Part shown: in pieces, positions 29,145 through 38,461 of the stretch
How the letters are laid out: each line of letters opens with the position of its first letter
How positions within the stretch are numbered: the first letter of the stretch is position 1
DNA from: Larix sibirica
Taxonomy: Eukaryota; Streptophyta; Pinopsida; Pinales; Pinaceae
DNA: 39,134 bases
Reading direction: 5' to 3'
Assembly (NCBI GenBank): GCA_004151065.3
Contig: NWUY0304090745.1
Location: forward strand, 1-39,134
Made by a program: the position numbers and the translations under genes
Notes under the pieces: model-generated
Databases searched by the model: none
What the model was told of the DNA's origin: nothing
Seen by the model: the letters and a program-made list of their open reading frames with translations, nothing else

Positions 29145-29197
29145 TTCAACAAACACCACATACACCAAACAAAGTATGGTACAGGAAGAAGATACCA

Positions 29198-29225
29198 AGT
29201 TTGTTAGTCACAGTTTGTTAGTCAC
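29198..29225. repeat. perfect 14-bp tandem duplication
   Basis: AGTTTGTTAGTCAC occurs twice head to tail. Confidence 0.9.
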
Positions 29226-30080
29226 AACCGTCAGAGGAACAATAAAATATGGCCTTGAATAATCAAATATATTTAATATGCAAAAAGTTAAGTTACTGCA
29301 CCTAAAGGTGCCTTATTCAAGTGAATACACTTATGACTACTTCAGCACCACCGTCGGGGGCAGGCAAGAAGTTACGGTGGACCAGATATTTTTCAATTTA
29401 TAATTCAACATTATATTTTGAAAATATCTAATTCAACATTTATGTCAAATAATATTATTGCCTTTTTATCAGAGGTCCAGGGCTATCCCCATTAGGACTC
29501 ACATTGTATTTTATTCTTACGGAATCCCTTGCCCTCCCTTTGGTCAAGCAAGCTTTTCCTTCTTTGAGCGTTAAAAATATATATAATTTGGAGGGTTAGT
29601 TCATATGGGATTGATTCAATTGCTTTTTTTTAGCAGCCCCTTTATAATAGCTTTTTACTTTGACTTTCGGACTTGAGCATCACCGTGGGGTTTATTATTT
29701 TGTGGGCCCCCTGTCTAAGAGGTATGGGAGTTAGGATCAGTGAACCTCAGATAAGGATGGATCTGTTAGTGACGTCCTCACACCCCTTATATAAATGAAC
29801 GGGGAGCAAATAACTCCCGATCAATCAAATGGCTTTACGTCTTTGTGGCAATGGCGAGAGTCAATAAAAGCCAATGCTTTTACTCTCTCTATTACATATG
29901 GTATATAAATGATGAGGGCTCGCACTCCAGAGCTACTCTATTATCTACTTGATGATGCTAATGTGATACTTGATCAGTTGACCCAAGAGGCATAGTCGCC
30001 GCTAGGGAGGCAATCCAATAGTGTTTATTGGCGTTGGCGATGAACACTGGCAATAGCGTTGACAAGGGCAGAGCAGGATA
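29226..30080. other. stretch without a recognisable gene
   Basis: AT-rich to about 29700. TAATTCAACATT occurs twice (29401 and about 29430). No frame longer than about 55 codons is convincing. Confidence 0.5.
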
Positions 30081-30082
30081 TC

Positions 30083-30161
30083 CCACCTTCCTCTTTCATT
30101 TACTAGTATGGAACACGCCCCCCCATCTTCCCCTTTCATTTAGCCTGCAACAGAACACACC
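30083..30161 (+). repeat. 40-bp period degenerate tandem
   Basis: CCACCTTCCTCTTTCATTTA then GGAACACGCCC (30083), and CCATCTTCCCCTTTCATTTA then CAGAACACACC (30123). A run of nine G starts at about 30166. Confidence 0.7.
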
Positions 30162-30393
30162 GTACGGGGGGGGGACCAAAAACCCCTCTATACTGGACAA
30201 GTACACCAGGAGGATTAACCTTAATAAAAGTATACCAAACCTTAGAACAGCTGCCGTAAAGCTTGCTTACACAGTAAGGTACAATTATGTTGTCTGCAAA
30301 GGTGTACCGAAAGAGGTAGGTATATCCAGTTTACCATTATAAATATACCAGCCCAGGAAGTGCCGATTAACTATAGCCAATAAACAGTAAAAG

Positions 30394-30460
30394 CATTACC
30401 CCACCACACCAGTAAGTTAACACTGGTGGAGGGGCCTACTCACTGGGGACCAGCTACTAG
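30394..30460 (+). repeat. dispersed repeat family R7, copy 2
   Basis: CATTACCCCACCACACCAGT, AAGTTAACACTGG, GGAGGGGCCTACTCACTGG, GGACCAGCTACTAGG. It is the partner of 28347-28412. 32490-32550 may be a further, more diverged relative. Confidence 0.7.
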
Positions 30461-30529
30461 GATCTTATTTGAATGGTTAATACACGTATGTAAGCTTCGT
30501 CATTGCATTAACAGTCGAGGTATAAACCT

Positions 30530-31055
30530 ATGTTCCGTATTGTAAGTGCCTTTCGTGCGCAGAGGTATTACCTCTTTTCTATTGGGCATGGAACCCCTGG
30601 GGCCTTTTCCTCTCTTTGTCGGGGTTACTTGAAAAGGGACTTTTTATCCTTCCTATCAGTTCGTGATGTGGACTTATCTCTTATCTCGGCCATGGGTTCC
30701 TTATCCTTTCCATTGAAAAACTTCTATCTTGTTTGTTGTGAACTTGGCGGACTGAGCGGGTGCTTATACTCCCGGCAAGTCGAAAAAGCAAGCCAAAAAG
30801 TTTTAACATTCGCTTTAAGCCCAAAGTATAATAAAAGAATTAAGGATGGTTTTACTGTAGTATATGCCCGAATTGGTATGTCTGAGTGAGAATGAATTAA
30901 CCTATAATAGCGACTCTATATCGCCATCTTACGATCCCTTAGGGCCAACGTATATACTTTTATATGAGAGGCCTGCTCTTGCTTGCCATGCTAATTATAT
31001 TTCTTTTATAGCGGCTTTTTGCATACTGCCGCCTTTCCTCCCTTATGAATATTAA
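30530..31055 (+). CDS. anonymous coding-like ORF pair (119 and 63 codons)
   Basis: An ATG frame at 30530-30889 gives 119 residues: an aromatic and basic N-part (MFRIVSAFRAQRYYLFSIGH), a Ser/Leu/Phe-rich middle, a Cys/Gly patch (CCELGGLSGCLYSRQVEK) and a basic end (SPKYNKRIKDGFTVVYARIG). The next phase is open from an ATG at 30864 to 31055 and continues in similar style (SENELTYNSDSISPS, then ALACHANYISFIAAFCILPP). The 26-bp overlap suggests a single gene split by a frameshift near 30870. There is no low-complexity or repeat content, unlike most of the window. I do not recognise any family or catalytic motif. It might be a relic of a plasmid-borne or nuclear gene, or a lineage-specific mitochondrial ORF. 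Confidence 0.3.
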
Positions 31056-31185
31056 GCAACTTTTCGATGCTCCAAGTATGGGTAACCAATTGGTCTATTC
31101 CGACTTTAATAATTAGTAAGGGCGTTGAGATATAGTGATGAGTGGTCATTGATCTATTGGTTAGAATACAACATCCATTCCATTT

Positions 31186-31201
31186 CCTATTACGTAATAG
31201 G
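31186..31201. other. 16-bp perfect palindrome
   Basis: CCTATTACGTAATAGG reads the same on both strands. CTATTACGTA recurs about 50 bp further on (near 31246). Confidence 0.85.
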
Positions 31202-31299
31202 TTGGCCTGGCCGGATGGATGAGCGACCAACCTTCTATTTCATGCTATTACGTATATAAGCTGCTCACTCCCGTTAATTCAATCAGAGATCCCGGAGAT

Positions 31300-32180
31300 T
31301 AATAACGTCCATAAAGAGCCTAAATTATACCACCTCCTATGTAATGCCTTCTATTCCTAATTGCAGCGTTTCTTTCTTTTTGAAAGCTGGATCGGCGGCA
31401 TTCGGAGGCCACGACCCATGTTCAGCCTTAATTCCTACATATGGTTTTACAGCTTAGTAACTCAAATAAGTTAATCCTCTTGAGTTAGATAGGCGCCAAT
31501 ACTTACATAGCGGATAAAGCCGGATTCAACGAATTATCTATGTGCATGCCCCTGTATAGTCTCGCCCCTGGTCCATGATTGAGTACTGTAGGCTTAGATT
31601 GAGTATCGGAACAATAATGTGACATCATATGTGGAATATGGGAAGGCTACCGTATTCGTTATATATAAGGGGTGGTTATTTGATAGATCAAAACCACCTA
31701 TTTCCCTTTAGATATATTACTTATTCAGTTTTGATATAAATTGAGCGGGCCACAGGCGAATTATTTGATGTTGCAACATGGGGAGGCACACGAGATATTA
31801 CCACACCCTATTTAACAAGCCACACATTCTCTCTTTATTTATGTTTACCTATTCCAGTCTATTATGATAAAGCTACATCCCTCATGGGAACAATGGCTTT
31901 ATGATCCAGTTAAACCGTCATTGGGATCAGGGCCGAGAGGCACTTAGGGTTGGGCCAAACATGTGGTACTGCCTAACTAAGGAGGATGTTTATGTCATTA
32001 ATGGATTATCTATTAGAGGGAAATAAAGATGCTTTCCAGTTCCTAGATGTCGTATGGGATTCTTGTGTAGACTCAATTAGATTATGTGACTCGTTCGGCA
32101 AGCAACAAGTTCAATTGATAAGCAAGTGTAACTAACAACAGTGTAGATCATTCCGTCCCATACCGTGCCATGTTGATTCG
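31300..32180. other. stretch without a recognisable gene
   Basis: All frames are closed within about 50 codons. GATTGAGTACTG and GATTGAGTATCG lie about 23 bp apart near 31580-31605. Nothing else stands out. Confidence 0.5.
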
Positions 32181-32293
32181 ATGTGCCCCGACCGGAACAA
32201 CCTGCTAAGACCATTGAAAACTCAATATTGTGTCTATATAATCACCTATTGGCCGAACCTACCTCATAGTATAGTGTACTATATTGATGCCCA

Positions 32294-32329
32294 CTCAACA
32301 ACCTCAACAACCTCAACAACCTCAACAAC
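32294..32329. repeat. perfect (CTCAACAAC)4 array
   Basis: Four exact 9-bp units. They lie inside a short plus-strand frame (32181-32384), where they read as a Ser/Thr repeat. Their perfection marks them as recent compared with the other repeats. Confidence 0.95.
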
Positions 32330-32561
32330 CAAGGACTCTCATACTGGGATATGTCACCTAGACTTACCACGACCTACTGCATGAATGAATGGTTCACTAC
32401 CGGCCTAACGGGGGCCTCATCAATGATCTCACTATAATAAATATAAGGATAAATTAGGATAACTAGGGGAAGGATACGTGCTTACACCGGACCACACTCA
32501 CTACGGGGAGCTCACTAAGTGGAGGTACACTACTGATGTACTAGGATATTTTTTTTGCTAC

Positions 32562-32601
32562 AGAGAACAGATTTGATTGATAGAGAACAGATTTGATTGA
32601 T
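32562..32601. repeat. perfect 20-bp tandem duplication
   Basis: AGAGAACAGATTTGATTGAT occurs twice head to tail. Confidence 0.95.
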
Positions 32602-32622
32602 GTCTGCTGCTCATAATCTTAT

Positions 32623-32996
32623 TCATTCAGAATTGACTCTTGAAGGAGCATGATTACTAGCATTTGAATCAGCAGTACCAACGGCATCCCCATGAGCAGT
32701 TGCACCAGCTTCATTCCCAGCTTTCTCAGTTACAGGAGCAGTTCCATAAGCAGAAGGAGCAACATCCCCGCCAGAAGCAGTATAATCAGTTTCACCATCC
32801 TCCTTCTTTGGTCGGGCAAGAGCTTAACGCTCCTTGACGAAGGGTTGTCTCTCACTTTATTGATCTTGCTATGGAGATGAAATTGCCACCATTTGCTTGC
32901 TTTCTCATTTACCCCATCGTTCACACCAGATGAGAAATAGAAAGTACGCCAGATGGGGAGATAATAAAGTCCCCGTTCGATACATACCCCGTTCAA
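32623..32996 (-). pseudogene. Gly/Ala/Thr-rich open frame joined to an overlapping ORF
   Basis: On the minus strand one phase is open from 32823 to the TGA at 32623-32625 (66 residues, no ATG). It reads PKKEDGETDYTASGG, then APSAYGTAPVTEKAGN, EAGATAHGDAVGTADSNA and a polar end, HAPSRVNSE. The overlapping phase (32996 down to 32730) starts with ATG and reads NEKASKWWQFHLHSKINK, then RDNPSSRSVKLLPDQRRR, before degenerating into Leu-rich sequence where it shares DNA with the first phase. A single frameshift near 32820 would fuse them into about 120 residues. The codons GCT, ACT, GGT and TCT dominate the tail, like the degenerate triplet stretches at 14308 and 22040, so it may be an array and not a gene. 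Family unknown. Confidence 0.25.
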
Positions 32997-33060
32997 TTCA
33001 GAACCGAGGGAGATTCAACCATATCCCCATGAAACTTTCATCTCCTGAACACACATTACT

Positions 33061-33110
33061 ACTACCTCAACTGGTGCATGCTATGACGAAGCGTTACATA
33101 CGTTTATTCA
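33061..33110 (+). repeat. dispersed repeat family R1, partial copy 5
   Basis: ACTACCTCAACTGGTGCATG, then CTATGACGAAGCGTTACATA and CGTTTATTCA. It matches the right half of the copy at 10045 (GACGAAGCGTCACTTACGTA, CGTTTATTTA). Confidence 0.65.
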
Positions 33111-33119
33111 CCAGTTGGA

Positions 33120-34300
33120 GATCGACCATACGCGATGAGAAGGGTCCTCAGTCAGGGGATTTATACTTTCAGGTAAGGGAGGTTGGTTGAGCCATTAGAC
33201 CAAGGATAGGTCAGGTTGAGCCATTCACACGCTGGTCAGGTAGTACCCGGTTGAGGTGGTATATTGCACCAATTCCCTTATTTAATCCGCCTACTCCAAG
33301 TTTTTGCCATACGTACGAGAGAGAGGAGCGGGAAAGGTCCCTTTCGAGCCACCGAACGATATGATTTTATATTATGTTTACCACGTTACCACCAGAATCA
33401 AGAACCTACCTGCTTATTAATCGAACTTGCTGCTTGCCGAAGTTCTTCTCTTGCCGTTGATCTATTGCTACCCCTGGAGACAAAGAACTAACTTGCCACG
33501 GTTTGCTCGCCACTGACATAGAGAGTCGGGCAAAGCCAGCGGAGAGGGAGGAATAGATTTCTTTATTAGGCCAACAGATGGATAGACTGATTGGTGGTCC
33601 AACGGAACAAGGCTTGCTTTTAGGCTTGACGAACCTGTTAGGCTAGGTGATTTTGTTAGGCTGGCACCCCACTCACTCACAGTAAACCTGATACAGTCCC
33701 ACCTACCAAGAGAGATATTATTGCAATTTTTGGAACCAATGCACAATGATCTTACTTACAACTATGCATCTATTTAACAAGTTTATAAGCCAATTTTAGA
33801 ATAACATATATCATGCAATAATTCCAGGAGGGAATAAAGTTAGTTCCAGCCAAGAAAGACAGAAGACGTTCAGTTCAGTAAATATTTAGCAAATTTATAG
33901 ACTGATGAAACTCACTTGCAGTGCCGATGATTCGTCCCCGCCGCCAACTATATTGGGTCGATGTAGTGTGTATTGTATTGTGGGAAGTGGGCCTTCTCCT
34001 ATTGTCCATTGGTAATGTGATCCTTTTCTATCGCTTATGAAGGGGGGAGTAGATCCCTTCAATAAATATCCCTTAAGGGGTATAGTGCGGTAACTTTTTT
34101 ATCTATCTTGAGCTTTTTTGAACCCGCCGCCTTTTGGGCAACATAAAATTATTATTGTTTATACGAGCTTTAGGTCAGACATACCCGTATTCTTAAACTT
34201 TGATACTATTTTGGAGAGGAGAGGAAGGAGAGAGAGCTCTTCCTTACTGTGGGCGTGGAACAAACTTTAATGCTGATATAACCTTACCCAGTTAGGTCGT
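33120..34300. other. stretch without a recognisable gene
   Basis: Contains GGTTGAGCCATTAGACC and GGTTGAGCCATTCACACG near 33180-33225 and repeated TTAGGCTTGACG/TTAGGCTAGG words near 33620-33660. Two short frames (33264-33491 plus, 33468-33746 minus) are anonymous. Confidence 0.45.
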
Positions 34301-34317
34301 AGGTTTTAATCAAGCTG

Positions 34318-34734
34318 TTGCTTTACTTGCCTCACTTGCTAGGCACACTCTCTAGCGTATGCCGGACCCTTAGTGTACTTACTTCACTTGTTGTACTTCA
34401 CTTGGTTTCCTTACTTGGTGGAATTGGCGGGTTCCTTACACATACTGGTTCATCTTATGCTAAGGTTTGGGCGAGCACGTTACCTAGTTCGTTAGGCCTA
34501 GCTATAAAATACGTAGTTGTTCCGCCGCGTATTCTTTTAATAGATATATATATATGTGCTTCAAATGAGTTATTCCGTTATTTCTTTTGCAACGCTACAA
34601 CGGCTCTTTACTGCACGAGTGGCAGGAACAACCCGACACGAGTGGTTTTACCCTACCTGTATCTAGTGAACCTTTGGTCACCAATTGTTAGCTCATTCTG
34701 CTCCAGCGTGTTAGAAAGGAGTTCGGAAAGGTAG
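34318..34734 (+). CDS. anonymous 138-codon hydrophobic ORF, TTG start
   Basis: The phase is open from 34303, after the TAG at 34300, and TTG at 34318 is the first usable start. The product is markedly hydrophobic: Leu/Ser/Val-rich residues 1-45, with a likely membrane segment at about 18-38 (LTSLVVLHLVSLLGGIGGFL), and a second at about 58-78 (LGLAIKYVVVPPRILLIDIY). A Cys/Asn-containing region and a Ser-rich tail (VSSFCSSVLERSSER) follow. The first 60 codons are biased to CTT, ACT and TTG, and may be another triplet-biased stretch. The later part has normal-looking codon use. I do not recognise a family. It runs directly into the coding-like stretch 34692-35064. Confidence 0.25.
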   Translation: MLYLPHLLGTLSSVCRTLSVLTSLVVLHLVSLLGGIGGFLTHTGSSYAKVWASTLPSSLGLAIKYVVVPPRILLIDIYICASNELFRYFFCNATTALYCTSGRNNPTRVVLPYLYLVNLWSPIVSSFCSSVLERSSER

Positions 34735-35064
34735 GAAAAACAGTCAGGGATTCCGCCCATATCAAAGTATATAAGGGTATGACTGTAAGGGGTACTGTGA
34801 AAGTAAATATAAGGCGGGTATGCGGGCGTGAACTCCATGGTCAATTCAACGTCGGAACGTAATAATAACGTAAATAATATAATTCGCTATGTTAATGGGT
34901 ATATGGGTAAATATGTGTCCCGTAGCAGCTCTAAGTGCACCTGTGTATCGTGGGAATCGGGAGCAATAAGGATCGCGGGTATAAAGCTGAACCTTACTAA
35001 TGTGGTTGTCCCTTTCCCTATCGGCTATGTGGTGTGGCCTAATCCCTATGGTCCAGCGGTTTAA
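34692..35064 (+). pseudogene. coding-like stretch in two phases, family unknown
   Basis: One phase is open from 34692 to the TAA at 34860-34862 and reads basic and varied: QRVRKEFGKVGKTVRDSAHI, then KVYKGMTVRGTVKVNIRRVC and GRELHGQFNVGT. The next phase is open from 34828 (GTG) to 35064 and continues with NNNVNNIIRYVNGYMGKYVS, SWESGAIRIAGIKLNLTNVV and PFPIGYVVWPNPYGPAV. The overlap at 34828-34862 suggests one former gene with a frameshift. Codon use is even, with no repeats. The words GYMGKYVS and the Trp/Gly-containing continuation faintly recall the Tyr-containing helix of rolling-circle Rep proteins. No upstream HUH metal-binding motif is visible in any phase, so I make no functional claim. 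Confidence 0.3.
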
Positions 35065-36660
35065 TGCTGTCATTCGTCCAACGGCTATCTCTACAGATGT
35101 GGGCTTTCATTCGTCCGGTGGACCACCTCAGCTCCGAGTATGTTATCCATCTAAATTTCATCAATCAGTGCCGGTTCGCCTTCCTTCTCTGCCGATGTGG
35201 GCTGGTGCAGATTGAATGCGTCGTACTGGGGCGGATTGAACGGAATGCGTCCTCTTGGGACGTGGGATGAGCCCCACTTATCATTACGTGAGATGGGTAA
35301 TGATGGGGAACACTATGTCATTTAGCGAGGGATGGGTACGCAAGAATGTATATTGATGGGTAATGGAACTTAGCCTCCTCGATGTGGACGTAAGCTGTGT
35401 GGTTTCTTTCTTAGGCTGTGAGCTGTTGTATAATTATTTTCTGTTTGTGGGCCCGGTAGGGCCGTGATTTAACTCATTTCGAGGTTTATGGCCCACGCAT
35501 TCATTTCAGGGCTGTTTTTAGGTTTGCTCAGCTTCTCGCACCCACTTAAGCATACGCTTTGGTAAACCATATACACATATTTACGCTTCAGCTCTTTCAT
35601 TCACCCACCCCGCATTCAGGTCCGAATTACCCCAGTAAGTTAGTCAGATAGAGCATATACTTATAAGCGTATAAAAGAAATATCTCTGGTGATGCATTTT
35701 GATCTGGTACTCGCGGCCATGCCAGGTTTCAATGCTAGGTTTCATTCAATCACTCAATGCCAAGACTCAAGCCAAGGGCTAATCCAAGAGTCAATACCAG
35801 GTTAACGTCCCTGTTCCAACTTTTGGTACATTCCAAACTTGTTCCGAAAAAAACCGATAACCAGTTTACCCATTACAAGTAAAGATATATTCAACATAAG
35901 TTTATTCTATCAATGAAGCACCAGTTTTAGCAACAGTATATTCTAATAAAATAGGAGCCTAGCCATCAAGTTTACCTATTAAGGCAATGATTTCTCATTC
36001 TATTACCATAATAATGGACAGATTTTTGTTATGATTGAGAAGAACGCTCTACCAGTTCAGGGACCTTCTTCCTACTCCTATCACATCATGGGATGAAACG
36101 GGTATGATAAACCGCTGCAATGGGCATGAAATGCGCTTTATTGCTACAATAAAAGGGATAACCCTGAGCTATTTGAGGGGAAGGTAAGGGAGGCATAACG
36201 TGTTTAGGCTACGCATATTGAAAGCTAGGCGTAACATAAAAGTAAGCACTTTAAAGCAGCTTATTAGATAATAAATATGGTAAATAACCTCAATTTACAG
36301 GTCCTTCAAGTGTTTTGAGCTCTGCTAAGGCATAACCTACACAAATTACCTACACAAATAAACGTATATATATAGTGATTTTATATAACACAAACTATGG
36401 GCGAGTCACTTAACAACTGCCTTCCTGGAAAAGATTCATCTGTTAGATCTCAAAGAGTTACCTCTCGTTGATGCGTGTTTTGAAGCAGATTTTTTATATA
36501 CGTATAGCATGTCGTGTTTTTAGTTTTGATTCGGGTTTAATCGACGATGAAAGAGATGGGAAGCGAGCCAAGTTAGTAGCGGTAAAGAGAGAGGCTAGGC
36601 TTGGATGTTTTGTGGGGTAGGTAGGAAAGAGTCAAAAACTAGCTAGGAAGCTTCCTTGCA
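35065..36660. other. stretch without a recognisable gene
   Basis: 35060-35270 has CATTCGTCC words repeated (CATTCGTCCAACGG, CATTCGTCCGGTGG; compare CTTCGTCCGGTGGA at about 8043) and GATGTGGGCT twice. 35700-35810 carries degenerate CAATGCCA/CCAGGTTTCAATGC words. The rest is unremarkable. Confidence 0.45.
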
Positions 36661-36668
36661 GCACATTT

Positions 36669-36685
36669 GTAAACGTTGTAAAATG
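36669..36685 (+). repeat. dispersed repeat family R2, core-only copy 3
   Basis: GTAAACGTTGTAAAATG is identical to 7214-7230. Upstream GGAAGCTTCCTTGCAGCAC resembles AAGCATCGTAGCAGCA. The flanks beyond diverge. Confidence 0.65.
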
Positions 36686-36836
36686 GCCGCCTCGTGTCTG
36701 TAGCGTCACATAGGCCTTATCTGAGTTTAATACCTAATTGTGTCCTACCTACTTACATGCTGTAAAACGCAGTTTTTTTATAAATCAAGGAGTGTGCCCC
36801 CGGGAGAGAATAGATAGGTTTCGGATGTGCAATTGA

Positions 36837-37148
36837 TTTACCCTTCATCATTCCCCCTTCACCACTCGTTTGCGGTGTGCGTTGGACGAACGAATATACG
36901 ACACTTATTATAAAAGAATAGATGGGTGCAACAACTTCCCGAAAGATGCACTGGGATTGAATTTGGAATTGAGAATGTTGCCTTTTCCTATCCAGTATAC
37001 CAGGTGTTGTATAAAACTCTATTTGGCTTTCTGGCTCCAACCACACCACCAAGGAGGCAAGCGTTCAACCGGCGAGCTAAATAAACTGACAAGCAGATAC
37101 CTGTTCTATCTTGTTGCACCTAACACGTATACATTATCCGTCCGTTGA
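36837..37148 (+). CDS. anonymous coding-like open frame, TTG 36870
   Basis: The phase is open from 36837 to the TGA at 37146-37148 (about 103 codons). The first usable start is TTG at 36870, giving 92 residues. The product is varied, with balanced charge and aromatic content: CALDERIYDTYYKRIDGCNN, then FPKDALGLNLELRMLPFPIQ, a hydrophobic part (IKLYLAFWLQ), a basic polar part (HHQGGKRSTGELNKLTSRY) and a short end. An antisense frame (36753-37052) overlaps it; I prefer the plus frame because its content is more even. I do not recognise a family. The missing ATG fits a fragment of a lost gene. Confidence 0.25.
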   Translation, partial: FTLHHSPFTTRLRCALDERIYDTYYKRIDGCNNFPKDALGLNLELRMLPFPIQYTRCCIKLYLAFWLQPHHQGGKRSTGELNKLTSRYLFYLVAPNTYTLSVR

Positions 37149-38230
37149 ACTACCTAAACTACGTGGGCTGTTCGCCCGTCAGAATGCCCACTAAGGAGGG
37201 AAAAACAATAATTCATTATTATAAAACAAACTAAAAAAGGGGGTCTAGTTATGAGGTTTTAAAGTATAATTAAAAAGCTTGCATTATGTACATTTATATA
37301 AAACACTAAGCAAAGCACGACCTCAAGCTCGTTCATTTCCGTGCCCTCCCTCTCTAGCTGATCTTGGCCAGTATCTGTGTCAGAATCCAACTAAGTAGTA
37401 TGGGTGCACCTACACAAACTAACTTGGTCTGTATGTTTTAATGCGTCCGCCCACCCCGCTCTGTATCTGGCATTTGTCCGTCCGTATTCCCACCCACTGC
37501 GTTATATGTCTTCTGCTGTCAATTTAATAAATCCAATAACTCCTCTAATTGGTGACCCTTCCACCTTCCTCACACGACTTTACTTCCGTTTCCACCTTTG
37601 CATACACTGAATTATTTACCTTATTTATAAGCTACCTTTTGTTACTTAAATTACCACTGGAATAGGCCAGGTTCAGTGACAAACCAACTTATTACTAGTG
37701 AATTTACTATCTCAATAGGCCCACACTCTATATAATAACATATTCCACCTTTTCACTCTACAATTTACCTTATATATCCTCCTCTCTTCTTAAGGCTGCT
37801 ATTTGAACAAGGCTAAAAGCAGGGTCCTTCCTATCTCTTCAGGCAATTTTTTAAAGGGGCTCTTTTTCCTGGGGGCTTAATACTATGAATCTTCCAGGGC
37901 TCCAAGGCTTAAGGGATTTCCCTTGCTCCATGACTTCTGGTAGGACCTACCTGATATCACAATGGGTAGCAGGACCGTCAAGCGTTTGCAATAACTTGAA
38001 CTAAATGGTACCGGAAAAAAAGCAAGACTCCCAATACTTTCAGCTGGCATACAAGCAATAAAAATAAATGACCTCCTTCTCGCCTGATTACCGCTCAAGG
38101 GAAGGGTGGGATAACCTTCTTATATTTTCTTTCCTCTACGGGTCCTCAATTTAAGATTTGACGTTCGTAATTACTAATGAAATTATCCACTTAATATATG
38201 TTGTTATGATTTTATCAACAATGAAATAGT
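37149..38230. other. stretch without a recognisable gene
   Basis: AT-rich around 37200-37310. 37600-37800 repeats variants of ACCTTATTTATAAGC and TTACCTTATATATCC. The frames 37404-37610 (plus) and 37883-38098 (minus) are anonymous and short. Confidence 0.45.
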
Positions 38231-38263
38231 TAATTTGGATCGATCATGCTCGCCTGAGAGGAG

Positions 38264-38461
38264 GTGACCCCCGTGTGTAACGTCTTTAAAAGGCTTTCTT
38301 CCTCTCAATCAGAGGAATTGAATTACTGGCTGGGAACATGTTCTATTTCAATTATTCACTTAGTGGGTATCACTATTTTATATTTCAAACATTCAGGGTA
38401 CCTTATAGTGCGGGATACTTTATTCCGACATGGTTTGTACATTAAAAATGACTGCCCATAA
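38264..38461 (+). CDS. anonymous 65-codon ORF, GTG start
   Basis: The frame starts at GTG. The product has a polar start (NVFKRLSSSQSEELNYWLGT), one hydrophobic segment at about residues 30-42 (ISIIHLVGITILYF) and a mixed end with YLIVRDTLFRHGLYIKND. The purine-rich word GAGGAGGTGACC around the start looks like a bacterial ribosome-binding site but overlaps the GTG itself, so it cannot act as one. No family recognised. Confidence 0.2.
   Translation: MTPVCNVFKRLSSSQSEELNYWLGTCSISIIHLVGITILYFKHSGYLIVRDTLFRHGLYIKNDCP

Noticed and set aside
32181-32384. Ser/Thr-repeat ORF as a gene
   Set aside because: The repeat part is a young 9-bp array and the rest of the frame is anonymous and short.
36669-36700. 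Resemblance of GTTGTAAAATGGCC to the lacZ/M13 forward-primer region, suggesting vector contamination
   Set aside because: Only the first dozen bases are similar, the continuation differs, and the same core occurs at 7214 within a native diverged repeat.
38255-38266. GAGGAGGTGACC as a bacterial ribosome-binding site
   Set aside because: It overlaps the GTG start itself, leaving no spacing, and nothing else in the window suggests bacterial DNA.
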